Below, piece by piece: positions 33,670-42,334 of a DNA stretch of 64,000 nt. The notes under the pieces are model-generated. The model was given only the letters and a program-made list of their open reading frames with translations, was not told where the DNA came from and searched no databases. The translations under genes were made by a program, and so were the position numbers. Positions within the stretch are counted from its first letter, which is position 1. Every line of letters starts with the position of its first letter. The DNA comes from Neorhizobium populisoli. Lineage in GTDB: Bacteria > Pseudomonadota > Alphaproteobacteria > Rhizobiales > Rhizobiaceae. The stretch is from the NCBI RefSeq assembly GCF_019430945.1, contig NZ_JAHYCB010000003.1, positions 496,001 to 560,000 on the forward strand, written 5' to 3'.

Positions 33670-35811
33670 CTACTTCCGCTTATCAAACCCACCCTTGCCG
33701 CCGAACTTCTTCGGGCCGCCGGCGCCACCCGGCTTCTTCTTGAACGGCCGGTCGCCCGCGTCCTTGCTGAACGGCTTGTCGCCACTCTTCTTGTAAGGCT
33801 TTGCCGACGTCTCCGCCCCCCGGCTGTCGGCGCGAGCCGGCTTGCCCTTGCCGAAATCGCTTTTCGGCTTGGCATCGCCCCAGACCTCGTCATCCATACG
33901 ACGCTCGTCTCTCACCTTCTCGCCAGCCGGCTTGCTCTTCGACTGCCATTCCTTGCGTGGGCCGTTCTCGGCGGGTTTGCCGGCAAAAGGCCGATCACCT
34001 GTAGGCCGATCACCTGCTGGCCTGTCGCCGACGGGTTTATCGCGGAACGGCTTGTCCTTGCGCGGGCCATCCTTGAACGACTTTTCCTTCCAGGGCTTGT
34101 CGAGACGCGGGCCTTCGCGGCGCGGATAACCTTCTTCCGGCGCTTCGCGGGAGAACTTGGTGAAATCCGGCACGCCCTCGAGACGCGTCACGCGGATGCC
34201 GCGCTCCATCATGCCGTCCTTGCCGAGCTTGCCCATGAAGCGCTCGACATGACCAGCCGCGATCTCCACGAAGGTCTCGTCCTGCTGCATCTTGATCGCG
34301 CCGATCTCGTTCTTGGTGATATCGCCGCTGCGGCAGATGGTGGGGATCAGCCAGCGAGGCTCGGCGCGCTGCTTGCGGCCGACCGAGAGCGAGAACCACA
34401 CGGCCGCACCGAAATCGCCGCGCGGCGTCAGCGGCCGCGAGACCGGATCGCCGGCATTGGCACCGCCTTCGCGGGGCTTGCGCGCACCATCGAGCGAAAC
34501 TTCGACGATATCTTCCGGCGCGGAATTCTTGCCGCGATAAAGCGACACGAAGGCGGTTGCGAGCTTGGTCGCGTCGAAACGCTCGATGAGCTTTCCGATC
34601 AGCGCCTGTTCGTCCTCGTCCTTGGCTGCCTCTTCGAAGATCGGATCGGCGAACAGCCGCTCCTCGTCTCTGGCGACGACTTCGTCAGCCGAAGGCGGAC
34701 GCGCCCAGGTGGGTTCGATCTGCGCGCCCATCAGCAGGCGCTCGGCCTTGCGGCGCTGGTTTACCGGAACGATCAGTGCGCTGACGCCCTTGCGGCCGGC
34801 ACGACCCGTGCGGCCCGAACGGTGCAACAGCGTTTCCGAATTGGTCGGCAGGTCGGCATGGATGACGAGTTCGAGGCCGGGCAGGTCGATGCCGCGGGCG
34901 GCGACATCGGTCGCGATGCAGACTCGGGCGCGGCCATCGCGCATCGCCTGCAGCGCATGGGTGCGCTCGTTCTGGGTCAGTTCGCCGGACAAAGCCACGA
35001 CGGAGAAATTGCGGTTGGAAAGCCGCGCATGCAGATGGTTGACGGCAGCACGCGTCGAGCAAAACACGATCGCGTTCGGCGCCTCATAGTAGCGCAGCAC
35101 GTTGACGATCGCATGTTCGCGATCATGCGCTGTGACGAGCAGCGCCCGCTGCTCGATGTCCACATGCTGCTTCTGTTCGGCCTGGGTGCTGATCCGCACC
35201 GCATCACGCTGGTAGCTCTTTGCAAGCTTGGCGATCGCTGCCGGCACGGTAGCCGAAAACATCAGCGTGCGACGGTCGTCCGGCGCAGACTCGAGAATGA
35301 ATTCGAGGTCTTCGCGAAAACCGAGATCGAGCATCTCGTCGGCTTCGTCGAGAACGGCAACCTTCAGCTCGGAAACATCCAGCGCATTGCGGCGGATGTG
35401 GTCGCAGATACGGCCGGGCGTGCCAACGACGATATGTGCGCCGCGCTCCAGTGCCCGACGCTCGTTGCGGATATCCATGCCGCCGATGCAGGCGGTGATG
35501 ATCGCGCCGGCTTCGGCATAAAGCCAGTCCAGCTCGCGCTTCACTTGCATGGCAAGCTCGCGGGTCGGGGCGATGACGAGTGCGAGCGGCGCTTCGGCGC
35601 GGCCGAACCGGTCCTTGCCGTCGAGCAGCGTCGGCGCCATGGCGAGACCGAAGGCGACCGTCTTGCCGGAGCCTGTCTGGGCCGACACCAGCGCATCGGC
35701 GGTAACGAGCGCCGGGTCGAGCATCGCCAGCTGTACCGGGGTCAGCGTCTCGTAACCGCGCTTTTCCAACGCCTGTGCGATCGCCGGAACGGCGCCGTTG
35801 TAATCAGTCAT
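33670..35811 (-). CDS. DEAD-box RNA helicase with DbpA-like domain and basic repeat tail
   Basis: A 713-residue ATP-dependent RNA helicase. All core motifs are present: Q motif YETLTPVQ, motif I AQTGSGKT, PTRELA, DEAD in VLDEADEML, SAT in MFSATV, and HRSGRTGRAG. After the core comes a DbpA-type RNA-binding domain (about residues 470-550, with FVEIAAGHVERFMGKLGKDG). The last 150 residues are a disordered Lys/Arg/Gly/Pro tail with near-tandem DKP and GDRP units, likely RNA-binding. It is probably involved in ribosome assembly or cold adaptation. It is a single gene. Confidence 0.92.
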   Translation of the reverse strand: MTDYNGAVPAIAQALEKRGYETLTPVQLAMLDPALVTADALVSAQTGSGKTVAFGLAMAPTLLDGKDRFGRAEAPLALVIAPTRELAMQVKRELDWLYAEAGAIITACIGGMDIRNERRALERGAHIVVGTPGRICDHIRRNALDVSELKVAVLDEADEMLDLGFREDLEFILESAPDDRRTLMFSATVPAAIAKLAKSYQRDAVRISTQAEQKQHVDIEQRALLVTAHDREHAIVNVLRYYEAPNAIVFCSTRAAVNHLHARLSNRNFSVVALSGELTQNERTHALQAMRDGRARVCIATDVAARGIDLPGLELVIHADLPTNSETLLHRSGRTGRAGRKGVSALIVPVNQRRKAERLLMGAQIEPTWARPPSADEVVARDEERLFADPIFEEAAKDEDEQALIGKLIERFDATKLATAFVSLYRGKNSAPEDIVEVSLDGARKPREGGANAGDPVSRPLTPRGDFGAAVWFSLSVGRKQRAEPRWLIPTICRSGDITKNEIGAIKMQQDETFVEIAAGHVERFMGKLGKDGMMERGIRVTRLEGVPDFTKFSREAPEEGYPRREGPRLDKPWKEKSFKDGPRKDKPFRDKPVGDRPAGDRPTGDRPFAGKPAENGPRKEWQSKSKPAGEKVRDERRMDDEVWGDAKPKSDFGKGKPARADSRGAETSAKPYKKSGDKPFSKDAGDRPFKKKPGGAGGPKKFGGKGGFDKRK

Positions 35812-36182
35812 CTACCTGTCTTTCGGATTTGCATGCGCATAAGCGCCAAGGCTGCAACGATCGCAGCCGAACGTTTGCGCCGTCCGTATAGGGTTGAGGG
35901 GCAAAAGTCAAAGGATGAGGTGGTATGCGCGGGGCGCATGTCGCGCTTTGCAGGGCAACGACGCGGTAGAAACGAGAGGGTGCGGCAAACTCCCTTCTTC
36001 CCCTTTGCGGGGAAGATGTCGCCAGAGGCGACAGATGGGGGTGGTGCCACAAGCCCGACGTAGAATGTGCTGAACCACCCCCATCTGTCAGCTCCGCTGA
36101 CTGCCGGGGTTGAGCCACGGGTCTCAACCCGCTCTTCGAGCCCCCGCAAGGGGGGAAGAAGGGAGCCAGCGGCAAGACACTC
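35812..36182. other. Gene-free gap holding a promoter region and a repeat
   Basis: The right half is a RIME-like element (see 35991-36166). The left half, 35812-35990, is the upstream region of the helicase gene; I see no further gene, RNA or clear regulatory motif in it. Confidence 0.6.
35991..36166. repeat. RIME-like intergenic mosaic repeat, family A copy 2, with insertion
   Basis: The modules match copy 1 (TTGCGGGGAAGATGTC, CAGAGGCGACAGATGGGGG, TGAACCACCCCCATCTGTCA). In the right arm about 40 bases have replaced the usual ACATCTTC module; the replaced part holds its own hairpin (GGGTTGAG and CTCAACCC). This shows the mosaic nature of the element. Confidence 0.75.
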
Positions 36183-37202
36183 TCAAACAGCAAACACCTT
36201 CGCCCGCCGCAGGGTCACGAACCCACCATCGCCAGCCTTCACACTCCGCTCCGGCTCGACATCGAGCTCGAGATGCTCGCCGGTCTCCGCCGTCGCCAGC
36301 ACGCGCCGGCCATCCGGACGGTCCAGCACGCGGGTGATGCTGGCCGGGATACCCGGCCCCTGCAGCGCCCAGTCGAGATCGGCGGGGCGCGCATAAAGCT
36401 CGGCCTTGCCATCCGGCAAACCGGAAACCGCAATCGCCGCACCGCTGGCATAGGCCTTGCCGTCACGCACTTCCGCGGCGATCACATTCGCATCGCCCAG
36501 GAACTTCATCACGAAGGCCGACTTCGGATCGCGGCACACCTCTTCCGGCGTGCCTTGCTGAACGATCTGGCCGTCCTTCAGGATCACCACCCGGTCCGCG
36601 AGGTCCAGCGCCTCTTCCTGGTCGTGCGTCACGAAGATCGTCGTGATGCCGAGTTCCGAATGGATTTCGCGCAGCCAGCGGCGCAGGTCGCGACGAACAT
36701 TGGCGTCGAGCGCCCCGAACGGCTCGTCGAGCAGCAGAACCTTTGGGTCGACGGCAAGCGCACGAGCAAGCGCCACACGCTGCCGCTGGCCGCCGGAAAT
36801 CTGCGCCGGGAAACGGTCGCCGAGGCCTTCGAGCCGTACCAGCCGCAGAAGCTCGGTGACCCTAGCTTCGATCGCTGCCTTCTCGCGCTTCACCTTGGAG
36901 ACCTTCATGCCGAAGGCGATGTTCTCCGCCACCGTCATATGCGGGAACAGCGCGTAATGCTGGAAGACGAAACCGACGCCGCGATCACGCACCGGAATAT
37001 CCGTCGCGTCCTGGGTGTCGAAATGGATCGAGCCGCTATCGGAATATTCCAGCCCCGCCACCATGCGCAGGATCGTCGTCTTGCCGGAACCGGACGGGCC
37101 GAGCAGCGCGACAAGCTCGCCGCTTTCGATTTCTAGCGACACGTCTTTGACGGCGCGAAAAGTCTCGAAGGTTTTGATGACGTGGTCGAGGCGGATTTTC
37201 AT
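36183..37202 (-). CDS. cysA: Sulfate/thiosulfate ABC transporter ATPase
   Basis: A 339-residue ATPase: Walker A GPSGSGKTT, signature ISGGQRQRVALARAL, Walker B VLLLDEPFGALDANVR, switch VTHDQEEALDLAD, and a C-terminal TOBE-like regulatory domain. The N-terminal MKIRLDHVIKTFETFRAVKD is the CysA type. It is coupled to cysW by an ATGA overlap and is the last gene of the sulfate operon. Confidence 0.93.
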   Translation of the reverse strand: MKIRLDHVIKTFETFRAVKDVSLEIESGELVALLGPSGSGKTTILRMVAGLEYSDSGSIHFDTQDATDIPVRDRGVGFVFQHYALFPHMTVAENIAFGMKVSKVKREKAAIEARVTELLRLVRLEGLGDRFPAQISGGQRQRVALARALAVDPKVLLLDEPFGALDANVRRDLRRWLREIHSELGITTIFVTHDQEEALDLADRVVILKDGQIVQQGTPEEVCRDPKSAFVMKFLGDANVIAAEVRDGKAYASGAAIAVSGLPDGKAELYARPADLDWALQGPGIPASITRVLDRPDGRRVLATAETGEHLELDVEPERSVKAGDGGFVTLRRAKVFAV

Positions 37203-38077
37203 GATGCATTCTCCGCGGAATTGGCAGCAGGCTGGACGCGACCGGCGCCCTGCTTTTCAAGGGCAACCTTGGCAATGATGGTGAAGACGGCGATCAACGC
37301 CAGAATAGAGGCCGAGGCAAACGCCCCCGCCGCCTGATAATCGTGATAAAGCAGTTCGATATGCAGCGGCAGCGTATTGGTCTGGCCGCGGATATTGCCC
37401 GAGACGACCGAGACCGCGCCGAACTCGCCCATGACGCGGGCGTTGCACAGTACGACGCCGTAAAGCAACGCCCATTTGACGTTCGGCAGCGTCACCGAAA
37501 AGAACGTCCGCCAGCCGGATGCGCCGAGCGAGGTCGCCGCTTCTTCCAGATCGCGCCCCTGCGCCTGCATCAGCGGGATCAGTTCGCGTGCTACAAACGG
37601 CGCGGTGACGAACATCGAGGCGAGGATGACGCCGGGGATCGCGAACAGGATTTTGATGTCCCAGGCATCCAGCATTTCACCGAACAGGCCCTGCAGGCCG
37701 TAGACGAACAGATAGGCCACACCGGCGACGATCGGCGAGACCGAGAAGGGTATCTCGATCACCACCAGCAGAAACCGTTTGCCCCAGAAATCGAACTTGG
37801 TGATCGACCATGCCGCCGCGACGCCGAAGGCAGTATTGATCGGCACGGCAATCAGCGCCGCCAACACGGTGAGCATGATGGCATGCCGCGTATCCGGATG
37901 CAGGATCGTATCGCGATAGACCGCCCAGCCCTTGGAAAATGCCTCGACACCGATGACGACGAGCGGCGCGACAATGATCAGCGCCACGAGGATCAGCACG
38001 ATGCCGATCAGCGCCCGGCGGAAAAGCGGCTGATCGCCGACGCGCGGCGGTTTACGGCGGGAAGAGATGGCGCTCAT
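37199..38077 (-). CDS. cysW: Sulfate ABC transporter permease CysW
   Basis: A 292-residue membrane permease with six helices. The motifs EAFSKGWAVY, WSITKFDFWGK and the EAA-type loop DLEEAATSLGASGWRTFFSV are typical of CysW, as is VMGEFGAVSVVSGNIRGQTN. It pairs with CysT, four bases upstream, and with CysA. Confidence 0.93.
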   Translation of the reverse strand: MSAISSRRKPPRVGDQPLFRRALIGIVLILVALIIVAPLVVIGVEAFSKGWAVYRDTILHPDTRHAIMLTVLAALIAVPINTAFGVAAAWSITKFDFWGKRFLLVVIEIPFSVSPIVAGVAYLFVYGLQGLFGEMLDAWDIKILFAIPGVILASMFVTAPFVARELIPLMQAQGRDLEEAATSLGASGWRTFFSVTLPNVKWALLYGVVLCNARVMGEFGAVSVVSGNIRGQTNTLPLHIELLYHDYQAAGAFASASILALIAVFTIIAKVALEKQGAGRVQPAANSAENAS

Positions 38078-38081
38078 GAAA

Positions 38082-38924
38082 TTATCCCTTCACCGTATAA
38101 CGCAGCGCCCGCGCCTGCAGCCAGTTGGTGACCCCCAGCATGACGAAGGCGGTCAATAGCAGCACGGAGGCGATCGCGGCAGCAGCCGGATAATCGTATT
38201 CCTCAAGGCGGATGAAGATCAGCAGTGCCGTGATTTCCGTCGACATGGGCTTGTTGCCGGCAATGAAGATGATCGCGCCAAACTCACCCAGGCAGCGGGC
38301 AAACGACAGCGACACGCCGGCCAGCAGTGCCGGCGTCAACAAGGGCAGGATGACCTTGCGGAAAATCGCCCAGTCCGAACCGCCGAGCGATTGCGCCGCT
38401 TCTTCCAGCGCCGGATCGAGATCTTCCAACACCGGCTGCACAGTGCGCACAATGAACGGCAGCGAGGTGAAGCACATGGCGATCATGATGCCGAGAGGCG
38501 TATAGGCAACCGTGATGCCGAGATTGCCCAGCACAGAACCGAACCAGCCATTGGCGGAAAACAGCGCCGTCAGCGAAATACCGGCCACCGCCGTCGGCAG
38601 CGCAAACGGCAGGTCGACCATGGCATCCACCAGCCGCCAGCCGGGAAACCGGTAGCGCACCAGAACCCAGGCAAGCGCCAGACCGAAGAACAGGTTGAAG
38701 ACCGTCGCCCCCAGCGCCGCCAGCACGGTTACCCGATAGCTCGCCAGCGCGCGTGCCGAAGAGACGATCCGCCAGTAATCTTCCGGGCCGAGGCTCGCCG
38801 CCTTGAGAATGAGCGCGACGATCGGCAACACGACGATCAGGCCGACATAAAACAACGTCACACCCAGGGACAGGCGTAATCCGGGCAGGATATTGCGTCT
38901 CAAGCGGTCAGTTCCTCGTTCCAT
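38082..38924 (-). CDS. cysT: Sulfate ABC transporter permease CysT (CysU)
   Basis: A 280-residue permease whose motifs ALASYRVTVLAALGATVFNL, DLPFALPTAVAGISLTALFS and the EAA-type loop ALEEAAQSLGGSDWAIFRKV are those of CysT. The conserved LGEFGAIIFIAGN follows. A stem-loop separates it from the sulfate-binding-protein gene, and the cysW start lies four bases beyond its stop. Confidence 0.93.
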   Translation of the reverse strand: MERGTDRLRRNILPGLRLSLGVTLFYVGLIVVLPIVALILKAASLGPEDYWRIVSSARALASYRVTVLAALGATVFNLFFGLALAWVLVRYRFPGWRLVDAMVDLPFALPTAVAGISLTALFSANGWFGSVLGNLGITVAYTPLGIMIAMCFTSLPFIVRTVQPVLEDLDPALEEAAQSLGGSDWAIFRKVILPLLTPALLAGVSLSFARCLGEFGAIIFIAGNKPMSTEITALLIFIRLEEYDYPAAAAIASVLLLTAFVMLGVTNWLQARALRYTVKG

Positions 38925-38930
38925 AGCAAA

Positions 38931-38956
38931 ACCCGGCGGATGAAAACCCGCCGGGT
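38931..38956 (-). other. Intercistronic stem-loop between sulfate-binding protein and cysT
   Basis: ACCCGGCGG (38931-38939) and CCGCCGGGT (38948-38956) form a perfect nine-base stem with an eight-base loop, with no T run after it. As in the peptide operon, it sits right after the binding-protein gene and probably stabilises the upstream message. Confidence 0.6.
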
Positions 38957-38984
38957 GAGATCAAATGCGACGTCAGATTGCCGA

Positions 38985-39980
38985 TTAGCGGCTGCCGTAC
39001 AGCTTGTCGAGAGTGCCGCCCGAAGCAAAATGCTCCTTTTGCACCTTGTCCCATCCGCCAAACGTGTCTTCAACCTTCACGAGGCGGATGGTCGGGAACT
39101 CGGACTTGAACTCGCCGGCCACCTTTTCATTGTTGACGCGGTGACCGAACTGGGCGGCGATGCGCTGGCCTTCTTCGGTGTAGAGGAAGTCGAGATAGGC
39201 CTTGGAGAGGGCTTCCGTGCCATGCTTCTTCGCAACCTTATCAACGACCGCGACCGGGAATTCGGCGAGCAGGCTGACCGACGGAATAACGCTCGTCACC
39301 TTGTCGGCACCATATTGCTTGACGATGCCGCGGGTCTCCGCCTCGAAGGTGATCAGCACATCGCCCTGGCCACGCTCGACAAAGGTCGTGGTGGAGGCGC
39401 GGCCGCCGGTATCGAAGACCGGAACGTTGTTGAAGATCTTGGTGATGTAAGCCTCGATCTTCTCGGCATCGTCCTTGTAGGCTTCCTTGGCCCAGGCATA
39501 GGCTGCGAGATAGGTATAACGGGCATTGCCGGAGGTCTTCGGGTTCGGGAAGACGGCATGCACATCGTCACGCGCCAGATCGCCCCAGTCCTTGATGTTC
39601 TTCGGATTGCCGGCGCGCACCAGGAAGGACGGGAAGGAATAGAAGGGCGAGGCATTGTTGGCAAAAGCCTTCGTCCAGTCCTTCGAAACGAAACCCTGCT
39701 TGGCGAGGAAATCGATATCCGTCGACTGGTTGAAGGTGACGACATCAGCCTCCAGCCCTTCGACGATCGAGCGCGCCTGCTTCGACGTGCCGGCATGCGA
39801 CTGATCTATGGTGACGCCAGGGTTCTTCTTGATGAAAGCCTCGTTCTCGGCCACGAAAAGCTCACGCGACACGTCGTAGGACGCATTCAGTAGCTTCTGT
39901 TCCGCAGACAGCGCCGGCTGCGCAGCCAGGACGGCGAAATACGCTACGGCCAGAGCGGTGAGGACGAGAAAGCGAGTCAT
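38985..39980 (-). CDS. sbp: Periplasmic sulfate-binding protein
   Basis: A 331-residue binding protein with a signal peptide (FLVLTALAVAYFAVLAAQPA, cleavage near ALSAEQK). The mature part begins LLNASYDVSRELFVAENEAF and keeps the sulfate-specific segments SHAGTSKQARSIVEGLEADV and KTSGNARYTYLAAYAWA. It is the first gene of the sulfate operon. The start at 39980 has a GGAGA site; a much longer upstream extension in frame was dropped. Confidence 0.93.
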   Translation of the reverse strand: MTRFLVLTALAVAYFAVLAAQPALSAEQKLLNASYDVSRELFVAENEAFIKKNPGVTIDQSHAGTSKQARSIVEGLEADVVTFNQSTDIDFLAKQGFVSKDWTKAFANNASPFYSFPSFLVRAGNPKNIKDWGDLARDDVHAVFPNPKTSGNARYTYLAAYAWAKEAYKDDAEKIEAYITKIFNNVPVFDTGGRASTTTFVERGQGDVLITFEAETRGIVKQYGADKVTSVIPSVSLLAEFPVAVVDKVAKKHGTEALSKAYLDFLYTEEGQRIAAQFGHRVNNEKVAGEFKSEFPTIRLVKVEDTFGGWDKVQKEHFASGGTLDKLYGSR

Positions 39981-40120
39981 GCAAGTCTCCGGGTGTTCGA
40001 ATATGACGTGAAGTCTACCGGGAGACGATACAAGCCGCGAGAAACCGCGAACTTCGCCGAGTATAGCAATTAGAAATTTCGCCCAATTTCCGCCATGATT
40101 GGCGGCGTTTTTGCCAGCGA

Positions 40121-40139
40121 CGTCTGTGAACGACAGACG
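40121..40139 (-). terminator. Stem-loop downstream of the COQ7-type gene
   Basis: CGTCTGT (40121-40127) and ACAGACG (40133-40139) form a perfect stem with a five-base loop, 15 bases after the stop codon. No strong T run follows on the minus strand. Confidence 0.4.
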
Positions 40140-40153
40140 CGCTACACGCGATC

Positions 40154-40747
40154 TCAGCCCTTCGCTCGCGCCATCTCGGCGCGCATCCAGCTTGAATCGC
40201 CCCAGGTCGAGAGCCAGATCATCAGATCGGTGAGCGAAGCAATCGCCGGCAGAAGCAGCTTGTGACCAAGGCCGCGCCTCGTTTGGTTTTGCTCGGCTTC
40301 GCGCAGATGCGCCAGCTCCTCGTCCTGGATCGACGCGATAAGACTGTGAAGTTCCGGGTCTCTGGCGTGGAGAAACGCCAGTTGATCCTCCAGATGCCGG
40401 TGAACGGTGCTCTCGACGGCTTCCGTGCAGATCCACACCATGTTGCGGCCGCCGAGCGCTGTCAGGAAGCCGAGCACGAAACCACCGAGGCTCCAGAAGG
40501 CCATCACGCGGCAGGGCTTGGCCTGCCTGGCTGGCATCGCCTCGCGAAACAGGCGGCAATGCTCGATCTCATCTTCCCGCATATGCGACAGCGCCGGCAC
40601 GATGTCCGGAAACAGCCGGCGGGCCATCCAGATCTGCGCGCCATAGATACGGATCGCACCAAATTCGCCGGCATGATTGACCTTGAGGATACGGCGCACC
40701 GTTATCGCCGGATCGCGCTCCGTGGCGCCGTTTGCCGGATTGACCAT
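40154..40747 (-). CDS. coq7: COQ7-family demethoxyubiquinone hydroxylase
   Basis: A 197-residue di-iron protein of the COQ7 family, which hydroxylates demethoxyubiquinone in ubiquinone synthesis. The iron ligands appear in the right order: KVNHAGEFGAIR, MREDEIEHCRLF, CTEAVESTVHRH and QDEELAHLREAE, giving two ExxH-like pairs. A membrane-associating hydrophobic segment is seen at WSLGGFVLGFLTALGG. The ATG at 40747 has a GAGGTGAGG site and is preferred to a GTG two codons upstream. It is not in an operon with other ubiquinone genes here. Confidence 0.88.
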   Translation of the reverse strand: MVNPANGATERDPAITVRRILKVNHAGEFGAIRIYGAQIWMARRLFPDIVPALSHMREDEIEHCRLFREAMPARQAKPCRVMAFWSLGGFVLGFLTALGGRNMVWICTEAVESTVHRHLEDQLAFLHARDPELHSLIASIQDEELAHLREAEQNQTRRGLGHKLLLPAIASLTDLMIWLSTWGDSSWMRAEMARAKG

Positions 40748-41305
40748 CCTCACCTCATCATCCGCCGCGCTTTTCGATCATCAACCCTCGAAGACACCGG
40801 ATCAGCCTTCAACCGCATGCGCCGGGCGGGGACGTTTTGCGTGTCCAAAAAATCGAATCCGCTTACCGCACCATGACTTACACATTTCGCCTCACCAATT
40901 TTATCCCCACCCTGGCGGCCTGCTCCATACTTGGCGCGTCATCGGATGGGAACCGGGTTCGCGAACCGGCGTCCTCCAGGTTCAAGGACTTAGGTTCCGA
41001 TGATGGCTGCGGAAGTGATCGAACGAGTTCGTCCATGCTCTCAAGATCATCGAAACGGTCGGGGCAGGCAGATCATATCCAACTCCAACCCCTTACACAC
41101 TGCCTGCCCCTTTCCCAACCATGCCGATGTCTTCGGTGTGGGCCGGATGCGTTGGTGGAAACGCTTCGGCCGGGCTGGCAGACCTGCGGGTCTCTTTCGG
41201 CGCCGGAGCACTCTTCACGAAATAGAGACACGATAAGCTCGAAATAACCATTCCAGAACTGACAGAAGTAAATCTATCTTAAGATGCAAAAACTAGTTTG
41301 CTCGC
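40748..41305. other. Gene-free 558-base region upstream of the glycosyltransferase pair
   Basis: I see no convincing gene. It contains a perfect 12-base palindrome GGTTCGCGAACC (40956-40967) and an 11-base inverted repeat (41061-41110), and becomes AT-rich in its last 80 bases, which would fit a promoter for the gene at 41306. A frame starting near 40873 shows a weak lipobox-like LAAC but no coding character after it. Confidence 0.5.
41061..41110. promoter_or_regulatory. Eleven-base perfect inverted repeat in the leader region
   Basis: GGGGCAGGCAG (41061-41071) and CTGCCTGCCCC (41100-41110) can form a strong stem with a 28-base loop, followed by TTT. It lies about 200 bases before the GT2 start and may be a terminator-like attenuator or the end of a small RNA. 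Confidence 0.4.
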
Positions 41306-42334
41306 ATGAGCAAGCTCCAGTTATCCGTCGTCGCACCTTGCTATAATGAAGAAGCGGTTCTGGAAGAGTTTTCCGGCCGCATGTCGCGCGCCTGCGCGGC
41401 GGTCACGGACCAGTACGAGATCGTGCTGGTGGACGACGGTTCTTCGGACAGCACGTGGTCGATCATCGAAAAACTGTCGGACAGCGACCCCCATATCGTC
41501 GGCGTTCAGATGTTCCGCAATCACGGCCAGCAGCTCGCCGTCACCGCCGGGCTTTCCCTGACCCGCGGCGAACGTGTGTTGCTGATCGACGCTGACCTGC
41601 AGGACCCCCCCGAACTGCTTCCCGCGATGGTCAAGGTTCTGGATCAGGGATCCGACGTGGTTTACGGCAAGCGTATAGAGCGGGCTGGAGAATCGCCGAT
41701 CAAGCTTTTCACATCCTCCCTGTTCTACCGGCTGCTCAACCGGCTTTCGTCGGTGCCGATCCCGCAGGACACGGGTGATTTCAGGCTGATGTCGCGGCAC
41801 GTGGTGGATATCCTCAACCAGATGCCGGAACAGCACCGTTTCATCCGCGGCATGATCAGCTGGATCGGCGGACGGCAGACAGCCTTTCCCTATGCGCGCG
41901 ACGCCCGCTTTGCCGGCACGACAAAATATTCGTTGCGCAAGCTGGCATCGCTGGCGATCGACGCGCTGACGAGCTTTTCCACAAAGCCGTTGCGCATCGC
42001 GGTTTGGCTCGGCCTCCTGTCTTCGGCTTTCGCCTTCGCCATCCTCGCCTTTGCGCTGACCCAATGGGTTCGTGGGCATTCGGTACCCGGCTGGGCAAGT
42101 TCGGTGGTTTCGACATCCTTTTTCGCCGGCACGCAGCTCTTCGTCATGGGCGTCTTCGGTGAATATCTTGGGCGCCTCGTCCAGGAAGTCAGACGACGCC
42201 CGCTGTTCATGATCGGCCAGATCCGTCGCCAGGAAACCAAGGCCGACATTTCCGGCGATATCCAGAGCCTGCAGAAAGTCGTCGAAAACTATCCGGCCCC
42301 CAGTAAGCGGACATCGCGAAAGGGGGCAAGATGA
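41306..42334 (+). CDS. GT2 glycosyltransferase, GtrB/ArnC-like, membrane-anchored
   Basis: A 342-residue glycosyltransferase. The N-terminal GT-A domain opens LSVVAPCYNEEAVLEEFSGR, and has VDDGSSDST and the metal-binding LIDADLQDPPELLPAM. The C-terminal 110 residues hold two transmembrane helices (about 232-256 and 265-290), as in undecaprenyl-phosphate glucosyl or arabinosyl transferases. It likely charges a polyprenyl phosphate with a sugar on the cytoplasmic face. It is coupled by an ATGA overlap to a large membrane protein that may use that donor. Confidence 0.9.
   Translation: MSKLQLSVVAPCYNEEAVLEEFSGRMSRACAAVTDQYEIVLVDDGSSDSTWSIIEKLSDSDPHIVGVQMFRNHGQQLAVTAGLSLTRGERVLLIDADLQDPPELLPAMVKVLDQGSDVVYGKRIERAGESPIKLFTSSLFYRLLNRLSSVPIPQDTGDFRLMSRHVVDILNQMPEQHRFIRGMISWIGGRQTAFPYARDARFAGTTKYSLRKLASLAIDALTSFSTKPLRIAVWLGLLSSAFAFAILAFALTQWVRGHSVPGWASSVVSTSFFAGTQLFVMGVFGEYLGRLVQEVRRRPLFMIGQIRRQETKADISGDIQSLQKVVENYPAPSKRTSRKGAR

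Noticed and set aside
34249..36063. Long open frame antisense to the helicase gene, running into a repeat
   Set aside because: No domain or ribosome-binding site; it ends inside an intergenic repeat, as a chance frame would.
40837..41247. Possible small lipoprotein-like gene
   Set aside because: An LAAC-like box appears after the Met at 40873, but the rest is Ser/Arg/Cys-rich without coding character, and no ribosome-binding site is seen.
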